A DNA stretch of 64,000 nt from an uncultured Candidatus Melainabacteria bacterium. GTDB taxonomy: Bacteria; Cyanobacteriota; Vampirovibrionia; Gastranaerophilales; Gastranaerophilaceae. Position numbers and translations under genes: made by a program. The stretch covers positions 1 to 64,000 of the forward strand of contig CAKUUX010000003.1 of NCBI GenBank assembly GCA_934693165.1, in the 5' to 3' direction. Under the pieces are notes generated by a model. The model saw only the letters and a list, made by a program, of their open reading frames with translations, was not told the DNA's origin and made no database searches. Positions 16,513-25,578 of the stretch are shown piece by piece. Position 1 is the first letter of the stretch, and every line of letters starts with the position of its first letter.

Positions 16513-18159
16513 CTAACATACGTATTGAATTTGAAGTCTATCTGCAACGTTTTTATCAACGCAAACAAGCGCATCACTTCTACCAACTGGTAAAGTTGAA
16601 TTACCAACTGGAGCTAAAAGTTTTTTAAGTTCAATATCTGTTGCACAAATGTAATTAACAATGTTTTGAGCAACAACATCAACATCTAATCTTTGAGTAA
16701 GTTTTGGATTTTGAGTTGTAATACCTATCGGACATCTACCAGTGTTACAAGCATTGCATTTACCGTAATCATTACCAACACAACCTGCAATTTGAAGTAT
16801 CAATTTACCAATAAATACACCACTTGCGCCCAAGCACAACATTTTAAACGTATCAGCTGCAAGGTTTCCATTCATACCGATACCACCACCAGCAAAAATA
16901 GGAATTTGACCTTGTTTGCCCTGATGTACTGCTGCAAGATAGCAATCACGCAATTTCGAAACAATTGGATGACCTGTGTGGTTTAAAGAAATTTCGTGAG
17001 CAGCACCTGTACCACCTGCAATACCGTCGATAAAGAAACCACCAACAATGTTGTAAGGGTCACGTAACAAGTTATTGTAAACACTTACACTTGTAGAAGA
17101 CGCTGCAACTTTAATAGCAACAGGAACTTTGAATTTGAAAGCGCAGTTCATAGACAAGAACATCTTCTGAACGCTTTCCTCAATAGAATACAAACCTTGA
17201 TGGTTTGGAGGACTTAACAAGTCTGCTTTTGGAACACCTCTAATTTCTTGAACCAATTTAACATTCTTTTCTGCCATCAAAAGACCACCGTCACCAGGCT
17301 TTGCCCCTTGACCTATTTTGATAATGATACCTGCAGGATCTTCTTGCATATATGGCATAGAATTAATAATTCTGTTCCAACCAAAATGACCTGAAGCTAT
17401 TTGTAAAATCATATATTTCAAATATTTAGAACGCAAAAGTTTATCAGGGATACCACCTTCACCTGTCGCCATTCTGATTGGAATATTTTTTACTTCGTTC
17501 AAATAAGCAACAGCAATTGCAATAGCCTCCCACATTCTCGGAGAAAGTGCACCGATTGACATATCACTTATTATGATTGGATAAATCGAATTGTTAGCTG
17601 GTAAGTGTTGAGAAGCTTGTTCTTCTAATTCGCCTTTTTCATTGATTTTAAAATTCAAATCTTTAGGGCTAATAATTCTACCTAAATTTGTTCTCAAATC
17701 AAAAGTATGACGTAATGCATCTAAAGATGGGTCTGTCATTTGCGAAATTCTACCAACTTTAATTTTATCTAAAGTTCTACCCTCAGTATGAAGATTGTTT
17801 CTACCACCTCTTTTAACTGATTGAGCTGTCTTTGCACGGTATCTTGTACCAAAGATTTCTGTATTATTTTTAACTATTTTTATTGCACCATTTGGACAAA
17901 CTTTTGTACAAACACCACAACCTCTGCAATAATGTTTTTCATCAATGACCTGTTTGATTACAGGAATAGCTTTTTGGTCTTCATCAATTTGAAAACCCTC
18001 TTCATTAGAAATTGCTTTAACTTTTTTACGTTTTTGAACATCAGGTTTTATTGCACCAAAAGAACATACAGCAACACATTTGCCACAAAGCATACATTTT
18101 TCGCTGTCATATTCAACTATCCATGGTAAATCGTCTTTTGATATGTTATTTATGTTCAT
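16513..18159 (-). CDS. Glutamate synthase FMN/synthase subunit (archaeal type) with N-terminal ferredoxin
   Basis: 548 residues. Two 4Fe-4S motifs near the N-terminus (CMLCGKCVAVCSFGA and CRGCGVCTKVCPNGA) precede the GltB FMN-binding TIM barrel. The barrel contains GEGGIP, IGQGAKPGDGG, the PPNHQGLYSIEE loop, GGTGAAHEIS, and Cys-rich CNACNTGRCPIGI for the 3Fe-4S cluster. It reduces the 2-iminoglutarate formed from 2-oxoglutarate and ammonia. The amidotransferase is a separate polypeptide, translationally coupled by the four-base ATGA overlap at 18156-18159. This three-part layout is known from archaea, Thermotoga and some anaerobes. Confidence 0.92.
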   Translation of the reverse strand: MNINNISKDDLPWIVEYDSEKCMLCGKCVAVCSFGAIKPDVQKRKKVKAISNEEGFQIDEDQKAIPVIKQVIDEKHYCRGCGVCTKVCPNGAIKIVKNNTEIFGTRYRAKTAQSVKRGGRNNLHTEGRTLDKIKVGRISQMTDPSLDALRHTFDLRTNLGRIISPKDLNFKINEKGELEEQASQHLPANNSIYPIIISDMSIGALSPRMWEAIAIAVAYLNEVKNIPIRMATGEGGIPDKLLRSKYLKYMILQIASGHFGWNRIINSMPYMQEDPAGIIIKIGQGAKPGDGGLLMAEKNVKLVQEIRGVPKADLLSPPNHQGLYSIEESVQKMFLSMNCAFKFKVPVAIKVAASSTSVSVYNNLLRDPYNIVGGFFIDGIAGGTGAAHEISLNHTGHPIVSKLRDCYLAAVHQGKQGQIPIFAGGGIGMNGNLAADTFKMLCLGASGVFIGKLILQIAGCVGNDYGKCNACNTGRCPIGITTQNPKLTQRLDVDVVAQNIVNYICATDIELKKLLAPVGNSTLPVGRSDALVCVDKNVADRLQIQYVC

Positions 18160-19262
18160 TGAGCTATTCTTTCTATATTCAAATCATTATCTATAACAAC
18201 AATTTCTCTTTCATTAGTATAAATATCTTTTGTCGTATCTCTATCAGGCAAAATTTCATTTGCGCCACAAACTTCAGAAGTTACTACCACGACATCATTG
18301 TCTTTACAAATTACAGTTGGTCTAAGTTTTTTAGAATCCATAACATTAAGCATTGTACCATCTGGTAAAACACCAATTGTTGTGTTTGGACCATTAATTT
18401 CTAAATTAGCTAAAGAAGATTTAATTCTTTCTAAAACTAATCTGTTAGGTCTTTTTTCCATTTCATCAAAAGGTAATGGCGTAAGAACGTGTTTATAGTA
18501 TTTTAAAGGCCATTTCAAGATTTTATGAACATAATGCAATGTGTACAAGAAACATTGTGAATCACTTTCAAAACCTATATAACCTTTGTACAATTTTTCT
18601 TGAGCTAATTTATTTTTTTCATAGAAAGTATTTTCACCGTTTGTAAGTGTTGTATAACCTTGTAAAAAGAATGGGTGAGCCGCATAACGAACAATATCAT
18701 AGTTTGTATTTTGTCTACATTGAGCTGTTATAATTTTTGCTCTTAAATTAACCTTTTCGCTCCAAAGATTAAAATATTTACCAATATCATTTGGATTACC
18801 AATTTCTTTCAAAGAAATTACATCTTCCCAGAAAGAATATACAAAACCTTCTTCGTTCTTATCTAAATATGCACGAAGTTGTAATCTTGCATTAAGCAGT
18901 AAATCCTCTTTTTCTTCTCTCGAAGCATTTTTATAACTCTTTGGATATTGGAAAACCTCAAAAACATAGTTAGGCATAGTTTGAATAACTAAACCTTCTT
19001 GAGGGTAAACCTCCATATTATATTGAAATACACGAGTAAAGCCCATTGAGTGAAGCAAATCTTCAGCATATTTCATACCCTCATCTGTACAAGCCATTGA
19101 AAGTATTGGAAGTTCTTTATAATTTTCAAATATACCACCCAAATCTTGCATAACAAAGGCAAAACCTGAGTTATCGTGTCCTTCTTGTTGTGAACGCATT
19201 AATTTTAAAGCCAATGAAGGATGTAAATAATTTTTTGATTTTATAGCACCTATTCTACACAT
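18156..19262 (-). CDS. Glutamate synthase amidotransferase subunit (class II GATase)
   Basis: 368 residues, class II Ntn-hydrolase. After Met removal Cys2 (MCRIGAIKSK) is the nucleophile that frees ammonia from glutamine. QEGHDNSGF is the glutaminase signature also found in GltB and PurF. YAAHPFFLQGYTTLTNGEN corresponds to the N-x-G region. First gene of the glutamate synthase operon; overlaps the FMN subunit by four bases. No clear Shine-Dalgarno: a TATAAA sits about nine bases before the ATG, so a very short leader is possible. The upstream 19263-19547 region is extremely A+T-rich. Confidence 0.87.
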   Translation of the reverse strand: MCRIGAIKSKNYLHPSLALKLMRSQQEGHDNSGFAFVMQDLGGIFENYKELPILSMACTDEGMKYAEDLLHSMGFTRVFQYNMEVYPQEGLVIQTMPNYVFEVFQYPKSYKNASREEKEDLLLNARLQLRAYLDKNEEGFVYSFWEDVISLKEIGNPNDIGKYFNLWSEKVNLRAKIITAQCRQNTNYDIVRYAAHPFFLQGYTTLTNGENTFYEKNKLAQEKLYKGYIGFESDSQCFLYTLHYVHKILKWPLKYYKHVLTPLPFDEMEKRPNRLVLERIKSSLANLEINGPNTTIGVLPDGTMLNVMDSKKLRPTVICKDNDVVVVTSEVCGANEILPDRDTTKDIYTNEREIVVIDNDLNIERIAQ

Positions 19263-19547
19263 ACTTTGATTTTTATACTTAAATGATTATCAGTCAAAAG
19301 TTTAACGATATTAAGTTTTTTAAAAGTTGATAAAATAATAAAAAAAATAAAAAATTTGAGATTTTTAATCATTTTTTTCAAATTTTGTACTCCAAATTTA
19401 AAATTTTTGAATAATTTTTCTGCAAAATTGCAAATTTTTAATCAAAAATTTTTCATTTTTACATTTTTTAATAAGAAATAAAATTTTAATATGCAGAAAA
19501 GAAAAAATATCGTATTATAAATAAGGTCAAAACGAAAAGGATTAATA
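19263..19547. other. A+T-rich divergent intergenic region (glutamate synthase / dapF)
   Basis: 285 bases of nearly pure A/T with repeated AAATTTTT and TTTTTCA words. It holds the start signals of two divergent transcripts. dapF is preceded by GTATTATAAATAAGG and AAAAGGAT. No gene, RNA or clear operator seen. Confidence 0.5.
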
Positions 19548-20390
19548 ATGTCTATAAAATTTACTAAAATGCAAGGATTAGGAAATGATTTCGTAATTTT
19601 AGATTACGAAGAATACGAAAGAACAGATATGAAACCTGACTACCTAGCCAAAAGACTATGTGATAGAAATTTTGGTATTGGTGCAGATGGACTAATTATT
19701 GTTAATCCAAATGTAAAAGATGCTGATATCGGTTGGATATTTTACAATTCTGACGGTTCTATTGCACAAATGTGTGGTAATGGAATGAGATGTTTTGCAC
19801 GTTACGTATACGACAAGGAATATGTAGATAAAAAAGAATTTACGGTTTCTACAAAAGCAGGAGTTATTATTCCAAAAATCATTTCTGAAAACGAAATCAA
19901 AGTAAATATGGGGCAACCAATTCTTGAAACAGAAAAAATTCCATGTCTTACAAAAGAAAATTTAAATATTCCATACAGAATTGAGGATAAAGAGTTTAAC
20001 CTTAATGTTGTAAGTATGGGAAATCCCCACTGTGTAATTTTTGTAGACGAACATAGCAAAACATTAGCTGAAAAATACGGTTCAAAAATAGAAACAGACG
20101 GACTTTTCCCAGAAAAAACAAACGTAGAATTTGTAACAATTCTATCAAAAGACTCAGTAAAAATTAACGTATGGGAACGTGGTTGTGGAATTACGCTTGC
20201 TTGTGGAACAGGAGCTTGCGCAACTACCGTTGTAGGCATTATGAACAGATATCTTGATAATGTAGTACATTGCCATCTTCCTGGAGGAATACTAAAGGTA
20301 GAATGGAATGGCAGCAAAAATGATACCTCTCACAATGTTTATATGAGTGGTTCTGCAACTTATTCTTTCACTGGGCATTTTGTTATTTAA
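19548..20390 (+). CDS. dapF: Diaminopimelate epimerase
   Basis: Converts LL- to meso-diaminopimelate for lysine and peptidoglycan. 280 residues, normal length. Both catalytic Cys are in place: MCGNGMRCFARY and GCGITLACGTGACA. GLGNDF at the N-terminus and GNPHCV are also typical. Its 3' end overlaps by eight bases the convergent dapL gene, whose product makes the LL-DAP substrate, so the two enzymes are neighbours but not an operon. Start supported by AAAAGGAT. Confidence 0.96.
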   Translation: MSIKFTKMQGLGNDFVILDYEEYERTDMKPDYLAKRLCDRNFGIGADGLIIVNPNVKDADIGWIFYNSDGSIAQMCGNGMRCFARYVYDKEYVDKKEFTVSTKAGVIIPKIISENEIKVNMGQPILETEKIPCLTKENLNIPYRIEDKEFNLNVVSMGNPHCVIFVDEHSKTLAEKYGSKIETDGLFPEKTNVEFVTILSKDSVKINVWERGCGITLACGTGACATTVVGIMNRYLDNVVHCHLPGGILKVEWNGSKNDTSHNVYMSGSATYSFTGHFVI

Positions 20391-21564
20391 GAAGATTTTT
20401 TAATCTATTCATTGCTTCTTTTGTTTTTTCAGGAGTATTGAAAGAAGTTAATCTAAAATATCCTTCACCATTTCTTCCAAATCCTGCACCAGGAGTTCCA
20501 ACAACTGCTATTTTTGTTAATAACATATCAAAGAAATCCCAAGATTTCATATTATTAGGACATTTTAACCATATATATGGTGAATTTTTACCACCAACAT
20601 ATTTGATATTCAATTCATCTAATGTATCTGCAATAATCTTAGCATTTTGCTTATAAAAATTAATATTTTCCATAATTTGTTTATGACCTACTTCTGAAAA
20701 GACTGCTTCTGCGCCTTTTTGAACAATATATGGAACACCATTAAATTTTGTAGTTTGTCGTCTTAACCACATTTTATTCAAATGTTTTTCATCAAATACA
20801 ATCGTATTTGGAACAACTGTGTAACCACATCTTGTACCAGTAAAGCCAGCTGTTTTAGAAAAAGAACAAAATTCTATAGCACAATCTTTTGCACCTTCAA
20901 TTTCAAAAATACTTCTTGGTAATGTTTCATTTGAAACAAAGCTTTCGTATGCTGAATCAAACAAAATTATCGCATTATTTTTTAGTGCGTATTGTACCCA
21001 TTCTGTAAGTTGTTCTTTGTTATAAACAGCACCAGTAGGGTTGTTTGGAGAACACATATAAATGATATCTGCTTTTACTGAATAATCAGGCATTGGCAAA
21101 AAGTCATTAGTTTCATTTGCATCAATATAAACAATTTTTCTACCTGCCATTATATTTGTATCCACATAAACAGGATAAACAGGATCAGGAACAAGTACAG
21201 TATTATCTTTGTCAAACAAGTCTAAAATATTTCCTAAATCACTTTTTGCTCCATCTGAAATAAAGATTTCGTTCAAATCAAGATTAACATTTCTTTTTGC
21301 GTAATATTTTTGAATAGCTTCTTTTAAAAAGTCATAACCTTGTTCTGGCCCATAACCTTTGAAAGTTTCTTTCTTGCTCATTTCATCAACAGCATTGTGC
21401 ATTGCAGAAATTACAGCAGGACAAAGAGGCAAAGTAACATCACCTATTCCTAGTCTAATTATTTCTTTATCAGGATTTGCCTTTGCATATTCTGAAACCT
21501 TTTTTGCTATTGTAGAAAACAAATAGCTATCTTCTAAATTTTCATAATTTTTATTAATCTTCAT
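20383..21564 (-). CDS. dapL: LL-diaminopimelate aminotransferase
   Basis: Class I/II PLP aminotransferase that makes LL-DAP directly from tetrahydrodipicolinate, bypassing dapD/C/E; known in cyanobacteria, Chlamydia, plants and some anaerobes. About 393 residues from ATG 21564, which has GGGGAT upstream; a TTG four codons earlier lies in that site. Seen: LGIGDVTLPLCPAV, the PLP Lys in SFSKTAGFTGTRCG, SPNNPTG, and GRNGEGYFRLTSF with the substrate Arg. The LGIGDVT start and the dapF neighbour support DapL over generic aspartate aminotransferases. Confidence 0.93.
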   Translation of the reverse strand: MKINKNYENLEDSYLFSTIAKKVSEYAKANPDKEIIRLGIGDVTLPLCPAVISAMHNAVDEMSKKETFKGYGPEQGYDFLKEAIQKYYAKRNVNLDLNEIFISDGAKSDLGNILDLFDKDNTVLVPDPVYPVYVDTNIMAGRKIVYIDANETNDFLPMPDYSVKADIIYMCSPNNPTGAVYNKEQLTEWVQYALKNNAIILFDSAYESFVSNETLPRSIFEIEGAKDCAIEFCSFSKTAGFTGTRCGYTVVPNTIVFDEKHLNKMWLRRQTTKFNGVPYIVQKGAEAVFSEVGHKQIMENINFYKQNAKIIADTLDELNIKYVGGKNSPYIWLKCPNNMKSWDFFDMLLTKIAVVGTPGAGFGRNGEGYFRLTSFNTPEKTKEAMNRLKNLLK

Positions 21565-21645
21565 CTTTATCCCCAATCCTAAAATCTTTTTCCAAAAAGT
21601 AATATATTATTTTTATAAAAAATAGTCAACCAAAAATTTAAAAAA

Positions 21646-21674
21646 GGCGAATTTTTCTTTCAGAAAAATTCGCC
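21646..21674 (-). terminator. cysK-operon terminator
   Basis: Perfect 13-bp stem GGCGAATTTTTCT with its complement and a three-base loop, T-rich on the minus-strand exit, 19 bases after the cysK stop. Confidence 0.9.
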
Positions 21675-21692
21675 ACTAAGTATTAGAAGAGA

Positions 21693-22715
21693 TTAGTTTT
21701 TACAACTACCACAAGAACCTGTTAATGTTTTACAACAGGTAGAATATTGACAATCTTTAAAATTTTGTAAATCCTTGTCACTCAATTCTTCAACATCCTC
21801 AAATAATACGCTTGAAAGATATCTTTCACCAGTATCTGGAAGAATAGCAACAATTGTTTTACCCTTATTTTCTGGTTTTTTGGCAACTTCTATAGCAGCC
21901 CAAAGACTTGCACCTGAAGAAATACCTACAAACAATCCTTCAATGTGTGCTGAAAATCTTGCTATTTGGATAGCATCATCATTTTCAACTTGTACAATTT
22001 CATCAATTACACTTCTATCAAATGTGTCTGGCACAAAACCTGCGCCAATACCTTGAATTTTATGACTACCTGATTTACCACCTGATAAAACTGGACTTGA
22101 TGCAGGTTCTACGGCAATAGCCTTAACTGATGGTTTTAATTCTTTTAATCTTTTTGCGATACCTGAAATTGTTCCACCAGTGCCAACACCAGCTACTACA
22201 ATATCGACCTCACCTTCTGTATCTTTCCAAATTTCGTTCGCTGTTGTGTTGTAATGTACTTTAGGATTTGCCATATTTTTGAATTGTTGCAATATAATTG
22301 AATTTTCTATTTCTTCGTACAATTCGTTTGCCTTTGCAATTGCACCTTTCATACCTTGAGAACCTTCTGTCAAAACTAGTTTTGCACCATAGCCTCTCAA
22401 TAACATTCTACGTTCTTTACTCATTGTTTCTGGCATTGTCAAAATTAGTTTATAACCTTTAACTGCAGCTATTAAAGCTAATCCAATACCTGTATTTCCA
22501 CTTGTTGGCTCAATCAATGTTGTTTCACCAGCTTTGATTAGACCTTTTTCTTCTGCATCTTCAATCATTGCTAGTGCAATTCTATCTTTTACAGAACCTG
22601 CAGGATTGAAATATTCTACTTTCGCATACAATTTACAGTTTTCAGGAGCCAATTTGTTTATTCTCACAATAGGTGTATTTCCAATTGCTTCTGTAATGTT
22701 TTCGTACTTTGACAT
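21693..22715 (-). CDS. cysK: Cysteine synthase A with Cys-rich C-terminal tail
   Basis: O-acetylserine sulfhydrylase, PLP-dependent, making cysteine from O-acetylserine and sulfide. PLP Lys in GSVKDRIA, substrate loop PTSGNTGIGLA, PLP-phosphate loop GVGTGGTISG, and IQGIGAGFVP are all present. 340 residues, about 30 more than typical CysK; the extra tail holds six Cys in CQYSTCCKTLTGSCGSC. The tail could bind metal or sense redox; this is unproven. Co-transcribed with mnmA, starting three bases after the mnmA stop with AGGAGG overlapping the junction. Confidence 0.94.
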   Translation of the reverse strand: MSKYENITEAIGNTPIVRINKLAPENCKLYAKVEYFNPAGSVKDRIALAMIEDAEEKGLIKAGETTLIEPTSGNTGIGLALIAAVKGYKLILTMPETMSKERRMLLRGYGAKLVLTEGSQGMKGAIAKANELYEEIENSIILQQFKNMANPKVHYNTTANEIWKDTEGEVDIVVAGVGTGGTISGIAKRLKELKPSVKAIAVEPASSPVLSGGKSGSHKIQGIGAGFVPDTFDRSVIDEIVQVENDDAIQIARFSAHIEGLFVGISSGASLWAAIEVAKKPENKGKTIVAILPDTGERYLSSVLFEDVEELSDKDLQNFKDCQYSTCCKTLTGSCGSCKN

Positions 22716-22717
22716 AA

Positions 22718-23818
22718 TTAACCTCCTGTCTTTTCTATTATTCCACCTCCAATTACAATATCTTTATCGTACAGAACGATTGATTGACCATTTGTAATTG
22801 AGCTTTGCATATTTTCAAATTCTACTTTAATTTCATCATCATTTATTGGAGTTACCAAAACTTTTTGAGTCTTTTGAGATGAACGAATTTTTGCCTCACA
22901 CTCAAAAGATTTTACAAATTTTTCAACACTAATTAAATTTAACTTGTTTGCTGTTAAAATATTTTGCATATTGCTGTCTTTAAAACCAACAACAACCTCA
23001 TTTGTGTCTTTTCTAAGGTCAACAACATAAAGAGCTTCAGTCGAACTTACACCTAAACCTTTTCTTTGACCTACTGTGTAATTCCAAATACCATTGTGCT
23101 GACCTAAAATTTTGCCATTTTTATCAACAATATTTCCAACTTTATCAGAAACGCCCAAGAGTTCGTTATAATCTCCCTCATAAAAATCCTGACTGTCAGG
23201 TTTTTCTGCAATATTTAAACCTTCAACTCTTGCAAAATCTCTGATTTCTTCTTTTGTAAAACTTCCCAAAGGTAGCATTATATTTGCTAATTGTTCTTGT
23301 TTTAAACGATATAAAAAATATGATTGATCTTTCTTTTCATCAAGACCTTTTTTCAATAAATATCTGCTTTCATCCTTTTCAACTCTTGCATAGTGACCAG
23401 TTGCGAATTTATCAAACTCAACTCCATTAACTCTTGCAAGATGAGGTAACAAATCGAACTTAATCAAGGAATTGCACCACACACAAGGATTTGGAGTTCT
23501 TCCTGATAAATATTCTTCTTTAAAGTTTTTCAAAACAATTTCTTCATATTGTTTTGCGCAATCAAAAACATAAAATTCAATTCCGATTTCTTCTGCAAAT
23601 TTTCTTGCAGCTTCAATGTCTTCGTGTTCGCTTGGACCAAAGCAAGCACCGTGTGAGTGTTTACCAAGAGATTTAGCTTTTTCTTGAAGTTCTTTATATA
23701 CACCATCTTTACCCCAGATAGCCATAGTTGCACCAATAACTTCAAACCCTTGTTTTTTAAGCATTACTGCCGTTACTGATGAATCAACACCACCTGACAT
23801 TCCGACTAAAATTTTCAT
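22718..23818 (-). CDS. mnmA: MnmA-type tRNA U34 2-thiouridylase, variant Cys pattern
   Basis: Adenylates and thiolates U34 of Lys, Glu and Gln tRNAs. PP-loop SGGVDSS at residues 8-14, catalytic NPCVWCNSLIKF (Cys112, Cys115), ATGHYARV, and IWNYTVGQRKGLG. The second catalytic Cys of classical MnmA (in DSTGICF) is absent: the matching segment reads KPDSQDFYEGDY. An extra Cys59 in HGACFGPSE together with the CxxC fits a variant that may hold an Fe-S cluster; that is inference. First gene of the mnmA-cysK operon, with AAAGGATA before the ATG. Palindromic sites in its promoter resemble those of the divergent DtxR-like gene. Confidence 0.88.
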   Translation of the reverse strand: MKILVGMSGGVDSSVTAVMLKKQGFEVIGATMAIWGKDGVYKELQEKAKSLGKHSHGACFGPSEHEDIEAARKFAEEIGIEFYVFDCAKQYEEIVLKNFKEEYLSGRTPNPCVWCNSLIKFDLLPHLARVNGVEFDKFATGHYARVEKDESRYLLKKGLDEKKDQSYFLYRLKQEQLANIMLPLGSFTKEEIRDFARVEGLNIAEKPDSQDFYEGDYNELLGVSDKVGNIVDKNGKILGQHNGIWNYTVGQRKGLGVSSTEALYVVDLRKDTNEVVVGFKDSNMQNILTANKLNLISVEKFVKSFECEAKIRSSQKTQKVLVTPINDDEIKVEFENMQSSITNGQSIVLYDKDIVIGGGIIEKTGG

Positions 23819-23841
23819 GTTTTTATCCTTTTCTTATTCTA

Positions 23842-23872
23842 TGCCATAATTTTTATGGCATACCATAACATA
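23842..23872. promoter_or_regulatory. Putative operator of mnmA-cysK
   Basis: Contains an inverted repeat ATGCCATAA/TTATGGCAT and the overlapping TATGGCATACCATAACATA (23854-23872). A close match, TATGGTATAACATA, lies at 23955-23968 before the divergent regulator, which suggests that regulator binds both. Confidence 0.5.
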
Positions 23873-23954
23873 TAATGAATACTCACTCTTGTCAATATGT
23901 AATCTAAATTTTTGTTAACATAAAATTTCTAAAAATAGTCTTTTAATCGTATTT

Positions 23955-23971
23955 TATGGTATAACATAAAA
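23955..23971. promoter_or_regulatory. Putative operator of the DtxR-like regulator gene
   Basis: TATGGTATAACATAAAA, 20 bases before the start codon, matches the site in the mnmA promoter in TATGG-YAT-A-M-CATA. Likely autoregulation. Confidence 0.5.
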
Positions 23972-23990
23972 TATTCGGAGTAATAAAAAA

Positions 23991-24503
23991 ATGAAAGATT
24001 TAACACAAAGCTTAGAAAAATATCTACTTGCAGTTAATAAAATTGTTCAAAAAAATTCTGCAGGAAGAGTAAAAGATATCGCAAAAGAATTAAACATTGG
24101 AATGGCTTCAACTTCAGAAGCTATAAAAACTTTGGCAAAAAAAGGCTACATAAATTACGTTCCTTACGGAATAATTACAATGACCAAAAAGGGTGAAGAC
24201 GCAGTTGAACTAAAAACAAAACGCCATGAAATTATCTGTAAATTTTTATCAAAATGCTTAATGATGGAACAATCATCTGTAGAACAGTCTGCTGAAAACA
24301 TTGAATTTTCAATGACAGAAGATGTATTAGAAAGATTTGTTGAATATTTAACTTTCATGCAAAATTGCTCTTGTAAAGAACCTAAATGGGTAAAAAGCTT
24401 TCATTATTTTGTAAAAGAAGGCAAAATGCAAGATAAATGTACACATTGCATGAAGAATAAAGATAATTTTGATAATAGTAAATGTTGTGGATGTAACGCG
24501 TAA
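23991..24503 (+). CDS. DtxR/MntR-family metal-dependent regulator with Cys-rich tail
   Basis: 170 residues. N-terminal winged helix (SLEKYLLAVNKIV, GRVKDIAKELNIGMASTSEAIKTLAKKGYI, YGIITMTKKGE) and a DtxR-type dimerisation/metal domain (HEIICKFLSK ... AENIEFSMTEDVLERFVEYL). It has no FeoA-like SH3 domain. The C-terminus instead has a Cys-rich tail, with CSCKEPKW and CTHCMKN then CCGCNA, at least eight Cys after residue 120. Divergent from mnmA-cysK with shared operator-like sites, so a role linking iron or sulfur status to cysteine and tRNA thiolation is inferred. CGGAG precedes the ATG. Confidence 0.78.
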   Translation: MKDLTQSLEKYLLAVNKIVQKNSAGRVKDIAKELNIGMASTSEAIKTLAKKGYINYVPYGIITMTKKGEDAVELKTKRHEIICKFLSKCLMMEQSSVEQSAENIEFSMTEDVLERFVEYLTFMQNCSCKEPKWVKSFHYFVKEGKMQDKCTHCMKNKDNFDNSKCCGCNA

Positions 24504-24517
24504 GCCGAAGCGAAATG

Positions 24518-25411
24518 CTACGCCCACATATCAAGATAATTTGCAATTGAGTGATTATTAATTGCAGTTTTTGGTAATCTTGTTGTGACACCCACATGTT
24601 TTGATGAGTTTGAAACAGGATCACCCTCAATTATATAATTATAGATATTTTTGTTATCTCTAAATTCTGTAGGATCTTTACCTTTTACAATGCTATTAAT
24701 ACCAAAAGAATTAAATGTAATTGCTGTGGCATCTTTTTCTTTGCATGCTATAAGTTCTGCTAACGAACCACCTAAAGAATGACCTGTTACCATCATGTGT
24801 GATTTTGGATTTTTTTCAGAAACCTTTTTAAAGAACTCATGTCCTGCTTCTAATTGTTCAGGAATTTCACCCTTTGCCATCTGCATATCGCTGATAAAAT
24901 CTTTGTAGTCATTTGTGCCACAATATGCTACAAAAATATCTTCGTTTTTTTTGTACGCAACAGCTCTTAAGCCTGTCTTATTATCCTCAATTCTATCAAT
25001 AGGCTTCCAACCATCAATTTCGCTTGCTTTACTTTTATAAACGTCATTACTTAATAATGCTGCATCTTTACTCAATTTTTTATTATAAAAACAGTCTTCT
25101 TCTTTTGAATCATTAATATATTTATTATTTATAAAATAATCCCATTTATCAGCAAGATAGTTTTTGGTGCAGTCACAAGTTTCTTTCATCGTTGGAGCAA
25201 TACCAGTTTTTCTTGCAACATTATAGCCCTTTATAATTTTATGAACTGCTTGCATAAAATGAACAGCTTCATCAATTTCAATTTTTGCTTGTTCTTTTTT
25301 TAAGTCTGCCCAACTATGAGCCTCTTTTTCAAAAGGTTTTGTTACTTCTTTATATGTTTTTGGTTTATATGTTTCTGTTGTTATTTTGGGTAAAATTGAA
25401 TTAATTGTCAT
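24518..25411 (-). CDS. Class 3 lipase-like alpha/beta hydrolase
   Basis: 297 residues with no signal peptide. The nucleophile elbow is TGHSLGGSLAEL near residues 208-219, VAYCGTND gives the oxyanion strand, a candidate acid is Asp in IIEGDPVS, and His in NNHSIANYLD near the end completes the triad. The first ~120 residues are Lys/Glu-rich and helical with several Cys. Lipase_3 (PF01764) is the likely family; substrate unknown. There is no good Shine-Dalgarno. It converges on the DtxR-like gene. Confidence 0.8.
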   Translation of the reverse strand: MTINSILPKITTETYKPKTYKEVTKPFEKEAHSWADLKKEQAKIEIDEAVHFMQAVHKIIKGYNVARKTGIAPTMKETCDCTKNYLADKWDYFINNKYINDSKEEDCFYNKKLSKDAALLSNDVYKSKASEIDGWKPIDRIEDNKTGLRAVAYKKNEDIFVAYCGTNDYKDFISDMQMAKGEIPEQLEAGHEFFKKVSEKNPKSHMMVTGHSLGGSLAELIACKEKDATAITFNSFGINSIVKGKDPTEFRDNKNIYNYIIEGDPVSNSSKHVGVTTRLPKTAINNHSIANYLDMWA

Positions 25412-25522
25412 AATTATTACGCATTTTAATTTCTAAATACTTCTTCCACATGTATTCTAATGTGCCTAAAAATAAAAATTGCTAGTTTATTCATATTTAT
25501 TAAAAAATATTACAATAATAAT

Positions 25523-25557
25523 AAAGAGGGGCAAAAGCGTAGCTTTTGCCCCTCTTT
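25523..25557 (-). terminator. Terminator after alcohol dehydrogenase gene
   Basis: Sixteen-bp perfect stem with core GGGGCAAAAGC and three-base loop; A/T runs on both sides, so it may work in both directions, but on the minus strand it ends the dehydrogenase gene. Confidence 0.88.
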
Positions 25558-25578
25558 TAAAAATTTATTCTCTAAAAA

